Assembly: GCF_003984625.1 (NCBI RefSeq)
Contig: NZ_RWKH01000009.1
Coordinates: 62,001 to 126,000, forward strand
Reading direction: 5' to 3'
DNA length: 64,000 nucleotides
DNA from: Variovorax sp. DXTD-1
GTDB lineage: Bacteria > Pseudomonadota > Gammaproteobacteria > Burkholderiales > Burkholderiaceae_C
In this document: positions 8,795 through 17,966 of the stretch, piece after piece
Layout: the number at the start of each line of letters is the position of its first letter
Position numbering within the stretch: position 1 is the first letter of the stretch
The notes under the pieces: model-generated
What the model saw: only the letters and a program-made list of their open reading frames with translations
What the model was told of the DNA's origin: nothing
Database searches by the model: none
Translations under genes and position numbers: made by a program

Positions 8795-9610
8795 TCAGGA
8801 AGCCGCGGGCGGCGTGGTGGCGGCCGTCTGCTGGGCCGCTTCCTGCGCCACGCGCAACCGCTCGCGGCTGTTGGTCAGGTGGATGCGCATGGCCGCGCGG
8901 GCCGATTCAGGATCGCGGCGCGCAATGGCTGCGTAGATCTCTTCATGCTCGCGGTTCACGCGGCTCAGGTATTCGCCGCGCCGGTCGTAGTTGCGGATCG
9001 CGGTGATGCGCGTGCGCGGAATGATCGTGGTGCCAAGGTGGCTCATGATGTCCGCGAAATACGGGTTGCCCGTGGCCTGGGCGATCTGCAGGTGAAAGCG
9101 GAAGTCCGGCGCCACCGTGTCCCCTGCCACCGCCACGTTGCGTTCGAAATCGTCGAGCGCCTGGCGCATGGCCAGCAGGTGCTCCTCCGTGCGGCGCGAG
9201 GCGGCCAGCCCTGCGGATTCGGTCTCGAGGCTGATGCGAAGCTCGAGCACCGCCAGCACGTCGACCGAGTTGGCAATGTCGGTCGAATCGAGCCGGAACA
9301 TGCCTGCCGCGCGCGGCTGCAGCACGAAGGTGCCGACGCCGTGATGCGTTTCCACCAGGCCGGCGGCCTGCAGCTTCGACAGCGCTTCGCGCACCACGGT
9401 GCGGCTCACGCCAAACGACTTCATGATGGCCGATTCGGTGGGCAGTTTGTCACCCGGGCGCAGCGACTGGTTGCGAATTTTTTCGCCCAGGTCTTCGACC
9501 AGCCCGTGGGCCAAGCCGCGCGGGCGCGCGCGCCCCACAAAGGAGCCGCCGCCGGCGACTTCCGTCGCCGCATCCGAAATTGAGGGATTACCCGTAGCCG
9601 TTTGGACCAT
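8795..9610 (-). CDS. GntR-family (FadR/FCD subfamily) transcriptional regulator of sugar-acid catabolism
   Basis: About 271 aa. An N-terminal winged helix (LRPGDKLPTESAIMKSFGVSRTVVREAL) is followed by an all-helical FCD effector domain with conserved metal/ligand-binding residues (DFRFH, HEEIYAAI). FCD regulators commonly bind carboxylates such as aldarates or galactonate. The ATG at 9610 was chosen over a TTG at 9616; a predicted -10 ends at 9618, so the mRNA may be leaderless. The gene lies between the two arms of the uronate/aldarate island, with palindromic operators at its own promoter and at the downstream Bug promoter. Confidence 0.9.
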   Translation of the reverse strand: MVQTATGNPSISDAATEVAGGGSFVGRARPRGLAHGLVEDLGEKIRNQSLRPGDKLPTESAIMKSFGVSRTVVREALSKLQAAGLVETHHGVGTFVLQPRAAGMFRLDSTDIANSVDVLAVLELRISLETESAGLAASRRTEEHLLAMRQALDDFERNVAVAGDTVAPDFRFHLQIAQATGNPYFADIMSHLGTTIIPRTRITAIRNYDRRGEYLSRVNREHEEIYAAIARRDPESARAAMRIHLTNSRERLRVAQEAAQQTAATTPPAAS

Positions 9611-9617
9611 GGTCAAG

Positions 9618-9647
9618 ATAATAATCCCCTATTAGTTGTACGACAAC
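9618..9647 (-). promoter_or_regulatory. gntR promoter with 13-bp palindromic operator
   Basis: The minus strand carries TTGTCG (9646-9641), a 17-nt spacer and TATTAT (9623-9618). The -35 lies inside the perfect palindrome GTTGTACGACAAC (9635-9647). The expected start point, about 7 nt after the -10, coincides with the ATG at 9610. The remaining spacer to udh at 9799 (about 150 bp) holds the udh leader; no clear promoter was recognised there. Confidence 0.6.
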
Positions 9648-9798
9648 AGATAACTTATCACTCCAATCCTTCGTAAGTGCCGCTCTATCCATCGGCCGGT
9701 TATTTGGACTGACTCGATATCCGGATGAAGTTTGCCGCCCGATTAGGCCGCCTGGATTCACGGCCTACAGGAACCCACCCATTCACGCGCCAATAAAC

Positions 9799-10629
9799 AT
9801 GTCGACGTCCTCACAAGTTTCAAACAACAAGCTCCACCGGATTCTGCTCACCGGTGCGGCCGGCGGCCTGGGTAAGGTGTTGCGCGAACGCCTGCGCCCC
9901 TATGCCGAGATCCTGCGCCTTTCCGACATTGCAGCGCTCGCGCGTTCCGAAGGCGCGCATGAAGAAACGGTGCCTTGCGACCTTTCGGACAAAGCAGCGG
10001 TGCATGCGCTGGTCGAGGGCTGCGACGCGATCGTGCACCTTGGCGGCGTTTCGGTCGAGCGTCCGTTCGAGGAGATTCTCGAGGCCAACATCAAGGGCGT
10101 GTTCCATATCTATGAAGCCGCCCGCCGCCACGGGGTGAAGCGCGTGGTGTTCGCGAGTTCGAACCACGTGATCGGCTTCTACAAGCAGGACGAACGGCTC
10201 GACGCCGGCGTTGCGCGCCGGCCCGACGGCTACTACGGCCTTTCCAAATCGTTCGGCGAAGATGTGGCGCAGTTCTACTTCGACCGCTACGGCATCGAGA
10301 CCGTGAGCATCCGCATCGGCTCGTCTTTCCCCGAGCCGCTCAACCGCCGGATGATGAGCACCTGGCTCAGCTACCGCGACCTCACTGCGCTGATCGAAAA
10401 ATCGCTCTTCACGCCCGACGTGAAGCACACGGTGGTCTACGGCATGTCGGCCAACCGCGATGTGTGGTGGGACAACAGCGCGGCGGCGCACCTGGGCTTC
10501 GTGCCGCAGGACACCTCCGAAGTGTTCCGCGACAAGGTCGAGGCCCAGCCTCCCGTGGCGCCGACCGACCCCAATGCCATCTATCAAGGCGGTGCCTTCA
10601 CGGCGCAAGGCCCGTTCGGCGATCAATGA
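9799..10629 (+). CDS. udh: Uronate dehydrogenase
   Basis: A 276-aa extended SDR/NAD-epimerase fold enzyme. It has the nucleotide-binding motif TGAAGGLGK, DLSD for the adenine pocket, VFASSNHVIGFY and the catalytic Y-x3-K in GYYGLSK. These match Pseudomonas/Agrobacterium uronate dehydrogenases (EC 1.1.1.203), which oxidise D-galacturonate or D-glucuronate C1 to aldaro-lactones using NAD+. The stop overlaps the start of the lactonase gene (ATGA), and TRAP transporter and galactarate dehydratase genes follow, which fits this role. Confidence 0.92.
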   Translation: MSTSSQVSNNKLHRILLTGAAGGLGKVLRERLRPYAEILRLSDIAALARSEGAHEETVPCDLSDKAAVHALVEGCDAIVHLGGVSVERPFEEILEANIKGVFHIYEAARRHGVKRVVFASSNHVIGFYKQDERLDAGVARRPDGYYGLSKSFGEDVAQFYFDRYGIETVSIRIGSSFPEPLNRRMMSTWLSYRDLTALIEKSLFTPDVKHTVVYGMSANRDVWWDNSAAAHLGFVPQDTSEVFRDKVEAQPPVAPTDPNAIYQGGAFTAQGPFGDQ

Positions 10630-11537
10630 GAACCGGCATGCAAGCGGAACTCGTTCTCGATGCGAAGTGCGCGACCGGCGAAAGCCCGGTCTGGCGCGCC
10701 GACGAGCAGGCACTTTACTGGGTCGACATTCCGGCGAAGCAGCTGCACCGCTGGCACGCCGCAACCGGCGAACACAGCGTCTGGACCGGCGACGAGATGC
10801 TCGCCTGCATTGCGCCGCGCGCCGGACATTCGGGCGAATGGATTGCCGGCATGGAGAGCGGCCTGTTCGCGATCGCAACGCGCGCCGACGGTACGCTGGC
10901 CGCGAGTCCCATTGCTGGCGCAGCCCATGCCGAACACGGCATGCGCTTCAACGACGGCCGCTGCGACCGGCAGGGTCGCTTCTGGGCCGGCACCATGCAG
11001 ATGGACATGGCGGCGGCCCACGAGGTTGGCCGCGTCTACCGCTACCAGGCCGACGTGAACGCGGGTGCCGCATTGCGCCCGCAGTTCGAACACATGATCG
11101 TTCCGAACGGCCTCGCCTTCAGCCCGGACGGCAAGACGATGTACCTCTCTGACTCGCATCCGCTGGTTCAAACCATCTGGGCCTTCGACTACGACATCGA
11201 CACCGGCACTCCGCATGGCCGCCGCGTGTTCGTCGACATGAAGCCCCTGCCGGGCCGCCCCGACGGCGCCGCGGTCGACGCCGACGGCTGCTACTGGATC
11301 TGCGGCAACGACGCAGGCCTGGTGCACCGCTTCACGCCCGAGGGAAAGCTCGACCGTTCGCTCGAAGTGCCGGTCAAGAAGCCCGCCATGTGCGCCTTTG
11401 GCGGTCCGCAACTCGACACCCTCTACGTGACATCGATCCGCCCCGGCGGCGACCTGTCCGATCAACCGCTGGCGGGCGGCGTTTTTGCACTGCGTCCTGG
11501 CGTCAAGGGTCTTCCAGAACCCGAATGCCGTTTCTGA
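10626..11537 (+). CDS. SMP-30/gluconolactonase family aldarolactonase
   Basis: A 303-aa six-bladed beta-propeller of the regucalcin family. Metal-ligand motifs are visible: E in the early GESPVW, N in RFNDGRCDRQGRFWAG, N in VPNGLAFSPDGKTMYLSDS, and D in RPDGAAVDADG. It probably opens the glucaro- or galactaro-lactone made by Udh, releasing free glucarate or galactarate. The ATG overlaps the udh stop by 4 bp, indicating translational coupling. No signal peptide, so cytoplasmic, unlike the second lactonase at 17963. Confidence 0.88.
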   Translation: MRTGMQAELVLDAKCATGESPVWRADEQALYWVDIPAKQLHRWHAATGEHSVWTGDEMLACIAPRAGHSGEWIAGMESGLFAIATRADGTLAASPIAGAAHAEHGMRFNDGRCDRQGRFWAGTMQMDMAAAHEVGRVYRYQADVNAGAALRPQFEHMIVPNGLAFSPDGKTMYLSDSHPLVQTIWAFDYDIDTGTPHGRRVFVDMKPLPGRPDGAAVDADGCYWICGNDAGLVHRFTPEGKLDRSLEVPVKKPAMCAFGGPQLDTLYVTSIRPGGDLSDQPLAGGVFALRPGVKGLPEPECRF

Positions 11538-11572
11538 TTGCTTTTTAACCACCAACCCGAAGAGGAAGACAA

Positions 11573-12541
11573 ATGAAATACAACCGTCACCTGATTGCGC
11601 TGGCTGCCGGCCTGTGCGCCATGGCTGCAGGCGCCGTCGAGTTCCGCTCGGCCGACGTGCACAACAGCGACGACTACCCCACGGTCGCAGCCGTCAAGCA
11701 CATGAGCGAACTGCTCGACAAGCGCAGCAACGGCAAATACAAGATCAAGGTGTTCAACAAGAGCGCACTGGGCAGCGAGAAGGAAACGCTCGACCAGGTC
11801 AAGATCGGCGCGCTCGAAATGAACCGCGTGAACATCAGCGCGCTGAATTCGATCTGCCCCAAGACGCTGGTGCCGACGATGCCCTTCCTGTTCGACTCGA
11901 TCGCCCATATGCGCAAGTCGCTCGACGGCCCCATCGGCGAAGAAATCTTGAAGGGCTGCGAGCACGAAGGCCTGGTCGGCCTGGCCTTCTACGACAGCGG
12001 CGCGCGCTCCATCTACGCCAAGAAGCCGGTGAAGACGCTGGCCGACGCCAAGGGGCTGAAGATCCGCGTGCAGCAGTCCGACCTGTGGGTTGCGCTTGTG
12101 AGCGCCATGGGTGCCAACGCCACGCCAATGCCCGCTGGCGAGGTGTTCACCGCGCTCAAGACCGGCCTCATCGACGCCGCCGAAAACAACATTCCTTCGT
12201 ACGACGGTTTCAAGCACTACGAAGCAGTGAAGTTCTATTCGCGCACCGAACATTCCATGGCGCCTGAAATGCTCGTGATGTCCAAGGCCATCTACGACAA
12301 GCTGCCCAAGGCCGATCAGGACCTGTTCCGCGCCACGGCCAAGGAATCGGTCGCGTTCCAGCGCAAGAAGTGGGACGAGCAGGAAGCCAAGTCGCTCGAA
12401 GTCGTGACCAAGGGCGGCGCCCAGATCGTGGCCGACGTGGACAAGGCCTCGTTCCGCTCGGCCATGACGCCGGTCTACACCAAGTTCATCTCGACGCCTG
12501 ACCTGCAGCGCCTGGTCAAGGCCGTGCAAGACAACAAGTAG
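11573..12541 (+). CDS. dctP: TRAP transporter substrate-binding protein (DctP family), probably uronate-specific
   Basis: 322 aa with a Sec signal peptide ending near AGA-VEF. DctP features include [25 protein letters not shown], the specificity helix region [28 protein letters not shown], and AENNIPSY. It captures the ligand in the periplasm for the DctQM permease encoded next. Its place between the lactonase and garD suggests D-galacturonate/D-glucuronate as ligands. A GC-rich stem-loop follows the gene. Confidence 0.92.
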   Translation: MKYNRHLIALAAGLCAMAAGAVEFRSADVHNSDDYPTVAAVKHMSELLDKRSNGKYKIKVFNKSALGSEKETLDQVKIGALEMNRVNISALNSICPKTLVPTMPFLFDSIAHMRKSLDGPIGEEILKGCEHEGLVGLAFYDSGARSIYAKKPVKTLADAKGLKIRVQQSDLWVALVSAMGANATPMPAGEVFTALKTGLIDAAENNIPSYDGFKHYEAVKFYSRTEHSMAPEMLVMSKAIYDKLPKADQDLFRATAKESVAFQRKKWDEQEAKSLEVVTKGGAQIVADVDKASFRSAMTPVYTKFISTPDLQRLVKAVQDNK

Positions 12542-12549
12542 CGCGCCCC

Positions 12550-12576
12550 GGCCCTTCCCGTCCTGCGGGGAGGGCC
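12550..12576 (+). terminator. Stem-loop between dctP and dctQ (attenuator or mRNA stabiliser)
   Basis: GGCCCTTCCC (12550-12559) pairs with GGGGAGGGCC (12567-12576) around a 7-nt loop, with one G-T wobble. No T-run follows, so it is unlikely to terminate fully. Such hairpins after binding-protein genes often raise receptor expression above that of the permease. Confidence 0.45.
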
Positions 12577-12600
12577 CCACCCATATTCAGGGAATTTCCC

Positions 12601-13188
12601 ATGACACTGACCGTTCCCGCGGTAGACACGATGGCGACCGGCGTGCCGGTCGAGCTCGAAGACCTGGTGAATCCGAACGGACGCCCTCCGTCCAACCACG
12701 CCTATTCCCGCTTTTGCGCGTTTCTCTCCAAGGCCAGCCTGATGCTCGCCGTGGCGATGCTCATCACCATCATCGTGTGCGTTCAGTACCAGGTGGTCGG
12801 CCGCTATGTATTCAACGACACGCCGACCTGGGCCGAAGGCCTTGCGCTGCAGCTGGTGCTGTATGTCACCGCGCTCGGCGTTGCCGTGGGCGTGCGGGAT
12901 GCCGGCCACATCGGGCTCGACTCGCTGGTGGTGCTGCTGCCCGAATCGCTGCGCCTGAAGATCGAAGTGCTGATTCATGCGCTGGTTGCGCTCTTCGGCG
13001 GAATCATGGCGTGGAGCGGCTGGATCTGGACATCGCTCAAGTGGACCGACATCAAGCCCATGATGGGCATTCCGGTGGGCCTGGACTATCTGGCGCTCGT
13101 GATCGCGGGCCTCCTGATCGTACTTTTTTCGATTGAACATATCGTCGCCCTGCTGCGCGATGAAGAAGTGGTGCCCGCGTGGAACTGA
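12601..13188 (+). CDS. dctQ: TRAP transporter small permease subunit (DctQ family)
   Basis: 195 aa with four predicted transmembrane segments. Family features are the QYQVVGRYVFNDTPTWAEGLALQLVLYVTALG motif around TM2 and the DAGHIGLDSLV loop. An unusually long hydrophilic N-terminus of about 40 residues precedes TM1. It forms the membrane complex with DctM, whose gene starts 10 bp before this one ends. Confidence 0.93.
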   Translation: MTLTVPAVDTMATGVPVELEDLVNPNGRPPSNHAYSRFCAFLSKASLMLAVAMLITIIVCVQYQVVGRYVFNDTPTWAEGLALQLVLYVTALGVAVGVRDAGHIGLDSLVVLLPESLRLKIEVLIHALVALFGGIMAWSGWIWTSLKWTDIKPMMGIPVGLDYLALVIAGLLIVLFSIEHIVALLRDEEVVPAWN

Positions 13189-14477
13189 CTGTCCTCTCTC
13201 TCGTTTTCCTGGTGCTGCTGGTGCTGGGCGTACCGGTCGCGTTCTCGATCGGCCTGGCCTCCGTTGCCACGGTGCTGTATGCGGGCCTGCCCGTTGCCGT
13301 CGTGTTCCAGAAGATGGTCGGCGGCATGCAGATCTTCTCTTTCCTCGCGATTCCGTTCTTCGTGTTTGCCGGTGAACTCATGCTCTACGGCGGCATTGCG
13401 CAGCGCATCGTGCGCTTTGCGAACAGCCTGGTGGGCCACGTGCGCGGCGGCCTGGGCATGAGCAACGTGATCGGCTGCACGCTGTTCGGCGGCGTTGCCG
13501 GCTCGCCGGTGGCCGACGTCTCGGCCATGGGCTCGGTGATGATTCCGCTCATGAAGAAGGAAGGCTACGACGCCGACTACGCCGTCAACGTGACGACGCA
13601 CGCGGCCCTGGTGGGCGCGCTGATGCCCACGTCGCACAACCTGATCATCTTCACGCTCGCGACCACCGGCATCGCATCGGTCAGCGTGCTGAGCCTGATT
13701 CTGGCGGGCCTGATTCCCGCGCTGCTGCTCACGGTGTGCAACCTGGCCGCCGCCTACTACGTGGCAATCCGCCGCGGCTATCCGATCCGCGGCGCCTTCC
13801 CCGGCTGGGGCGAGGTGCTGGCAGCGTTCATCGGCGCGCTGCCCGGCTTGATGATCGTGGTGATCATCCTGGTGGGCATTCTGTCGGGCGTGTTCACCGC
13901 CACCGAATCGGCCGCAACGGCCGTGCTGTGGGCGTTGGGCGTAACGGTGCTTGTCTACCGCTCGCTCAGCCGCAAGGACTTTCTCAAGGCCTGCGCCAAG
14001 GCATGCAAGACGACCGGCGTGGTGCTGCTGCTGATCGGCATCTCTTCCGCCTTCGGCTACTTCATGGCGCTGTACGAAGTGCCGCAGAAGACCGGCGAGC
14101 TCATGACCAGCGTCTCGAGCGATCCGTGGGTCATCTTCCTGATGATCAACGTGCTGCTGTTCGTGCTGGGCACCTTCCTGGACATGGCCGCCACGATCCT
14201 GATCTGCACGCCCATCTTCCTGCCCATTGCCATGCAGTTCGGCATGAGCCCGGTGCAGTTCGGCATCGTGATGCTGATCAACTGCGCGCTCGGTCTGAAC
14301 ACGCCGCCGGTGGGCACCACGCAGTTCATAGGCTGCGCGATCGGAGGGGTATCGGTCGGGCAGGTGATGCGGTCGATCTGGCCGTTCTATGGTGCTCTCT
14401 TGATCTGCCTGATGCTCGTGACCTACGTGCCGGCGTTCTCGATGTGGCTGCCCGACCTCGTCAACGCGGTGAAGTAA
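13179..14477 (+). CDS. dctM: TRAP transporter large permease subunit (DctM family)
   Basis: 432 aa, highly hydrophobic with about 11-12 transmembrane segments. It has the DctM hallmarks [21 protein letters not shown] near the N-terminus and a conserved [10 protein letters not shown] loop near the C-terminus. It catalyses Na+-driven uptake of the acid delivered by DctP. The gene overlaps dctQ, as usual for TRAP operons, and is followed 34 bp later by garD. Confidence 0.95.
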   Translation: MELTVLSLVFLVLLVLGVPVAFSIGLASVATVLYAGLPVAVVFQKMVGGMQIFSFLAIPFFVFAGELMLYGGIAQRIVRFANSLVGHVRGGLGMSNVIGCTLFGGVAGSPVADVSAMGSVMIPLMKKEGYDADYAVNVTTHAALVGALMPTSHNLIIFTLATTGIASVSVLSLILAGLIPALLLTVCNLAAAYYVAIRRGYPIRGAFPGWGEVLAAFIGALPGLMIVVIILVGILSGVFTATESAATAVLWALGVTVLVYRSLSRKDFLKACAKACKTTGVVLLLIGISSAFGYFMALYEVPQKTGELMTSVSSDPWVIFLMINVLLFVLGTFLDMAATILICTPIFLPIAMQFGMSPVQFGIVMLINCALGLNTPPVGTTQFIGCAIGGVSVGQVMRSIWPFYGALLICLMLVTYVPAFSMWLPDLVNAVK

Positions 14478-14511
14478 CAGCAAAGACCCGCAACGCAACG
14501 CTCGTTTCCCG

Positions 14512-16119
14512 ATGGCCGACTCACCCCTCCCCTCTTCCGCGGCGGCGCGCCCGCCCCACCGCATCCACATGCACGCGGCGGACAACGTCGCCATTGTTGC
14601 CAACGACGGCGGGCTGAAGGCCGGCGCCACGTTCGCCGATGGCCTGGTGCTGGTCGACAACGTGCCGCAGGGCCACAAGGTCTCGCTGACCGACTTGGCC
14701 GAAGGCGATGCAGTCGTCCGCTACAACGTGCCAATCGGCTACGCGCTCAAGGCCATTCCGCGCGGCAGCTGGGTGCACGAGCGGCTGCTCAGGATGCCCG
14801 CCGCGCGCGAGCTCGAGGGCCTGCCGATCGCCACCGTCAAGCCGCCTGCGCAAGCGCCGCTCGAGGGCTACACCTTCGAGGGCTACCGCAACCTGGACGG
14901 ATCGGTGGGCACGCGCAACATCCTTGCCATTACGCAGACCGTGCAGTGCGTGGCGGGCGTGGTCGACTTTGCGGTCCAGCGCATCAAGGCCGAGCTGCTG
15001 CCGAAGTACCCCAACGTCGACGATGTGGTGGGCCTTTCGCACAGCTACGGCTGCGGCGTGGCCATCGACGCACCCGATGCGGTGATTCCAATCCGTACGC
15101 TGCGCAACATCAGCCTCAACCCGAATTTCGGCGGCGAGGTGATGGTCATCAGCCTGGGCTGCGAAAAGCTGCAGCCCGAGCGCCTGCTGCCGCCGGGCAG
15201 CATTGCGCTGGTGGACGAGCGCAATGTGGCCGACATCGGTGAGACGGCCAATGCCAAGCTCGACGTGGTGTGCCTGCAGGACGACGCCCACGTGGGCTTC
15301 ATGTCGATGATCGATTCGATCATGCGGCAGGCCGAGGAACACCTGGAGCGGCTGAACGCCCGCAGGCGCGAGACCGTGCCGGCCAGCGAGCTGGTGGTGG
15401 GCGTGCAGTGCGGCGGCAGCGATGCGTTTTCGGGCGTCACGGCCAACCCGGCCGTGGGCTTTTGCACCGACCTGCTGGTGCGCGCCGGCGCCACCGTGAT
15501 GTTCTCGGAAGTGACCGAGGTGCGCGACGGCATCGACCAGCTCACCTCGCGCGCAACCACGCCCGAAGTGGCCGAGGCCATGATCCGCGAAATGGCCTGG
15601 TACGACGCCTACCTGGACCGCGGCCGCGTCGACCGCAGCGCCAACACCACGCCCGGCAACAAGAAGGGCGGGCTCTCGAACATCGTCGAAAAGGCCATGG
15701 GCTCGATCGTGAAGAGCGGCAGCGCGCCGATCTCCGGCGTGGTCTCGCCGGGCGAGAAGGCAAGGCAGAAAGGCCTGCTCTACGCCGCAACACCCGCCAG
15801 CGACTTCATCTGCGGCACGCTGCAGCTGGCGGCCGGCATGAACCTGCACGTGTTCACCACCGGCCGCGGCACGCCGTACGGCCTGGCCGAAGTGCCGGTG
15901 ATCAAGGTCGCCACGCGCAGCGACCTTGCGCGCCGCTGGCACGACCTGATGGACGTGAACGCAGGCCGCATTGCCGACGGCGACGCCACCATCGAGGACG
16001 TGGGCTGGGAAATGTTCCGCCTGATGCTCGACGTGGCCAGCGGCCGCAAGAAAACCTGGGCCGAACAGTGGAAGCTGCACAACGCGCTGGTGCTGTTCAA
16101 CCCCGCACCCGTGACCTGA
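14512..16119 (+). CDS. garD: Galactarate dehydratase (UxaA/GarD family)
   Basis: 535 aa. The N-terminal SAF domain ([13 protein letters not shown]...) is followed by the UxaA catalytic region with conserved cysteines and motifs [50 protein letters not shown] and TTGRGTPYG. GarD forms 5-keto-4-deoxyglucarate from galactarate (EC 4.2.1.42), the same intermediate made by GudD and used by KdgD. Altronate dehydratase is the close alternative, but the Udh/lactonase context and length favour GarD. Confidence 0.9.
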   Translation: MADSPLPSSAAARPPHRIHMHAADNVAIVANDGGLKAGATFADGLVLVDNVPQGHKVSLTDLAEGDAVVRYNVPIGYALKAIPRGSWVHERLLRMPAARELEGLPIATVKPPAQAPLEGYTFEGYRNLDGSVGTRNILAITQTVQCVAGVVDFAVQRIKAELLPKYPNVDDVVGLSHSYGCGVAIDAPDAVIPIRTLRNISLNPNFGGEVMVISLGCEKLQPERLLPPGSIALVDERNVADIGETANAKLDVVCLQDDAHVGFMSMIDSIMRQAEEHLERLNARRRETVPASELVVGVQCGGSDAFSGVTANPAVGFCTDLLVRAGATVMFSEVTEVRDGIDQLTSRATTPEVAEAMIREMAWYDAYLDRGRVDRSANTTPGNKKGGLSNIVEKAMGSIVKSGSAPISGVVSPGEKARQKGLLYAATPASDFICGTLQLAAGMNLHVFTTGRGTPYGLAEVPVIKVATRSDLARRWHDLMDVNAGRIADGDATIEDVGWEMFRLMLDVASGRKKTWAEQWKLHNALVLFNPAPVT

Positions 16120-16149
16120 CTTCATTCGACGACCTCGAAAGGAAACACC

Positions 16150-16911
16150 ATGGAAGACCTCAAGGGCAAGACAGCCCTCATCACCGGCGCCAGCACCGGC
16201 ATCGGCGCGGCTGTGGCCGTTGCATTCGCGGCGCGCGGCATGCGCGTGGCGGTGCACTACAACAGCTCGGCCGACGCCGCCAACCAGGTCGTCGAGACGA
16301 TCCGCAAGGCCGGCGGCGACGCCTTCGCGCTGCAGGGTGACGTGCTCGACACAGCCGCCATCCGCGAATGCGTGAAGCAGACGGCCGCCCGGTTCGGCCG
16401 CATCGACGTGCTGGTGAACAACGCGGGCAGCCTGGTGAAGCGCGTGCCCATTGCGGAGTTCGACGATGCGCTGTTCGACGAAGTGATGCACATCAACGCG
16501 CGCTCGGTGCTCGCGTTTGCGCGCGAGGTGGTGCCGCTCATGCGCACCCACGGCGGCGGCAACATCATCAACGTGACGTCGGTGGCGGCGCGCACTGGCG
16601 GCGGGCCCGGCGCCTACCTGTATGCAGGCTCGAAGGGCTTCGTGAGCACGGCCACGCACGGGCTCGCACGGGAACTCGTCGGCGACAAGATCCGTGTCAA
16701 CGCGGTGGCGCCAGGCGTGATCCAGACACCGTTCCAGGACCGCTTTTCCACGCCCGCGATGCTCGAGTCGTTCCGTGCCGGCATTCCGATGGGGCGCATC
16801 GGCACGCCGGACGAATGCGTGGGCGCTTTCCTCTACTTGGCCTCCGAGCAGCTTTCGGGCTACGTGACGGGCCAAGTGATCGAGGTGAACGGCGGGCAGT
16901 ACATGCCCTGA
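16150..16911 (+). CDS. SDR-family NAD(P)-dependent oxidoreductase
   Basis: 253 aa classical short-chain dehydrogenase: cofactor motif TGASTGIG, NNAG (VNNAGSLV), catalytic S-Y-K in TSVAARTGGGPGAYLYAGSKGF, and a C-terminal GQVIEVNGGQYMP. It sits 30 bp after garD in the same operon and probably acts on a sugar acid, keto-acid or lactone, but nothing shows which. RBS GAAAGGAAA precedes the ATG. Confidence 0.85.
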   Translation: MEDLKGKTALITGASTGIGAAVAVAFAARGMRVAVHYNSSADAANQVVETIRKAGGDAFALQGDVLDTAAIRECVKQTAARFGRIDVLVNNAGSLVKRVPIAEFDDALFDEVMHINARSVLAFAREVVPLMRTHGGGNIINVTSVAARTGGGPGAYLYAGSKGFVSTATHGLARELVGDKIRVNAVAPGVIQTPFQDRFSTPAMLESFRAGIPMGRIGTPDECVGAFLYLASEQLSGYVTGQVIEVNGGQYMP

Positions 16912-16979
16912 CGGCCAGACGAATTTCAGCCTTTTTCCCGAGGCTTGCGAATCAAGATCAATAACGGAGACAACAACCA

Positions 16980-17966
16980 ATGAGAAGAAACAGATTCCTG
17001 CGCGGCCTGGCCGCCCTTTCGGCGACAGCGGGCCTTTCGTTCGGCTACGCGGCATTGGCCACGGCCCAGAGCAACAGCAACAACTTTCCAAATCACGCCA
17101 TCGAGCTGCTGGTGCCCTACCAGCCGGGCGGCGGCACCGACGGTCTGGCGCGCGCGTTTTCCGAAGCGAGCCGCAAGCACACGTCGCAGAGCATCGTGAT
17201 CGTCAACCGCCCGGGCGCCGGTGGCGCCATCGGCTGGACCGAGGTGATCAACGCCCGGCCCGACGGCTACAAGCTCGCGGTGCTGACGGTAGAGCTGCTC
17301 ACGCTGCCGCACCTGGGCCTGGCCAAGTTCAACTACGACGACTTCCAGCCGATTGCGCAACTCAATGCCGACCCGGCCGCCATCACCGTCAAGGCCGATG
17401 CGCCCTGGAACACCATCGAGGAGTTCCTGGCCGCGGCAAAGAAGTCGCCCGAAAGCGTGCGCGTCGGAAACTCGGGCAACGGCTCGATCTGGCACCTGGC
17501 CGCGGCCGCGCTCGAAGACAAGACCGGCACCAAGTTCGGCCACATTCCGTTCCAGGGCGCGGCGCCCGCGGTGCTGGCCCTCTTGGGCGGACACATCGAG
17601 GCGGTGGCGGTGAGCCCGGCCGAGGTCACCACGCACGTGCAGTCCGGCAAGCTCAAGGTGCTGATGGTCATGGCCGACAAGCGGGTGAAGGGCTTCGACA
17701 AGGTGCCCACCGCCAAGGAGCGCGGCATCGACCTGTCGATCGGCACGTGGCGCGGCCTGGGCGCGCCCAAGAACACGCCGCCCGAAGTGATGGCAAAGCT
17801 GCGCGAGATCACGGCCAAGACGGCGGCCGAGCCGCTCATGCATGAAGTGATGGACAAGCAGAACCTCGGCTATGTCTACACCGATGGCGCGGTGTTCAAG
17901 GAAACGCTGGCCAAGGACAACGCCTACTTCAAGGCGCTGATCGCCAAACTCAACATCAAGCCATGA
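16980..17966 (+). CDS. Bug/TctC-type tripartite tricarboxylate transporter receptor
   Basis: 328 aa with N-terminal signal (RRNRFLRGLAALSATAG, cleavage near TAQ-SN) and Bug motif FPNHAIELLVPYQPGGGTDGLARA plus PDGYKLAVL. It binds a carboxylate in the periplasm. It is translationally coupled (ATGA overlap) to a periplasmic lactonase, so the ligand may be an aldarate released by that enzyme. No TctAB genes are present nearby. Confidence 0.9.
   Translation: MRRNRFLRGLAALSATAGLSFGYAALATAQSNSNNFPNHAIELLVPYQPGGGTDGLARAFSEASRKHTSQSIVIVNRPGAGGAIGWTEVINARPDGYKLAVLTVELLTLPHLGLAKFNYDDFQPIAQLNADPAAITVKADAPWNTIEEFLAAAKKSPESVRVGNSGNGSIWHLAAAALEDKTGTKFGHIPFQGAAPAVLALLGGHIEAVAVSPAEVTTHVQSGKLKVLMVMADKRVKGFDKVPTAKERGIDLSIGTWRGLGAPKNTPPEVMAKLREITAKTAAEPLMHEVMDKQNLGYVYTDGAVFKETLAKDNAYFKALIAKLNIKP

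Noticed and set aside
6719-9583. Very long open frame (954 codons) on the plus strand opposite kdgD, the Bug gene and gntR
   Set aside because: Amino-acid content is His/Arg/Gly-biased as expected for an antisense of GC-rich codons; all three opposite-strand genes are recognisable families.
14521-17091. 856-codon minus-strand frame opposite garD and the SDR gene
   Set aside because: Low-complexity Arg/His/Ala composition, no RBS, and covered by two clear plus-strand enzymes.
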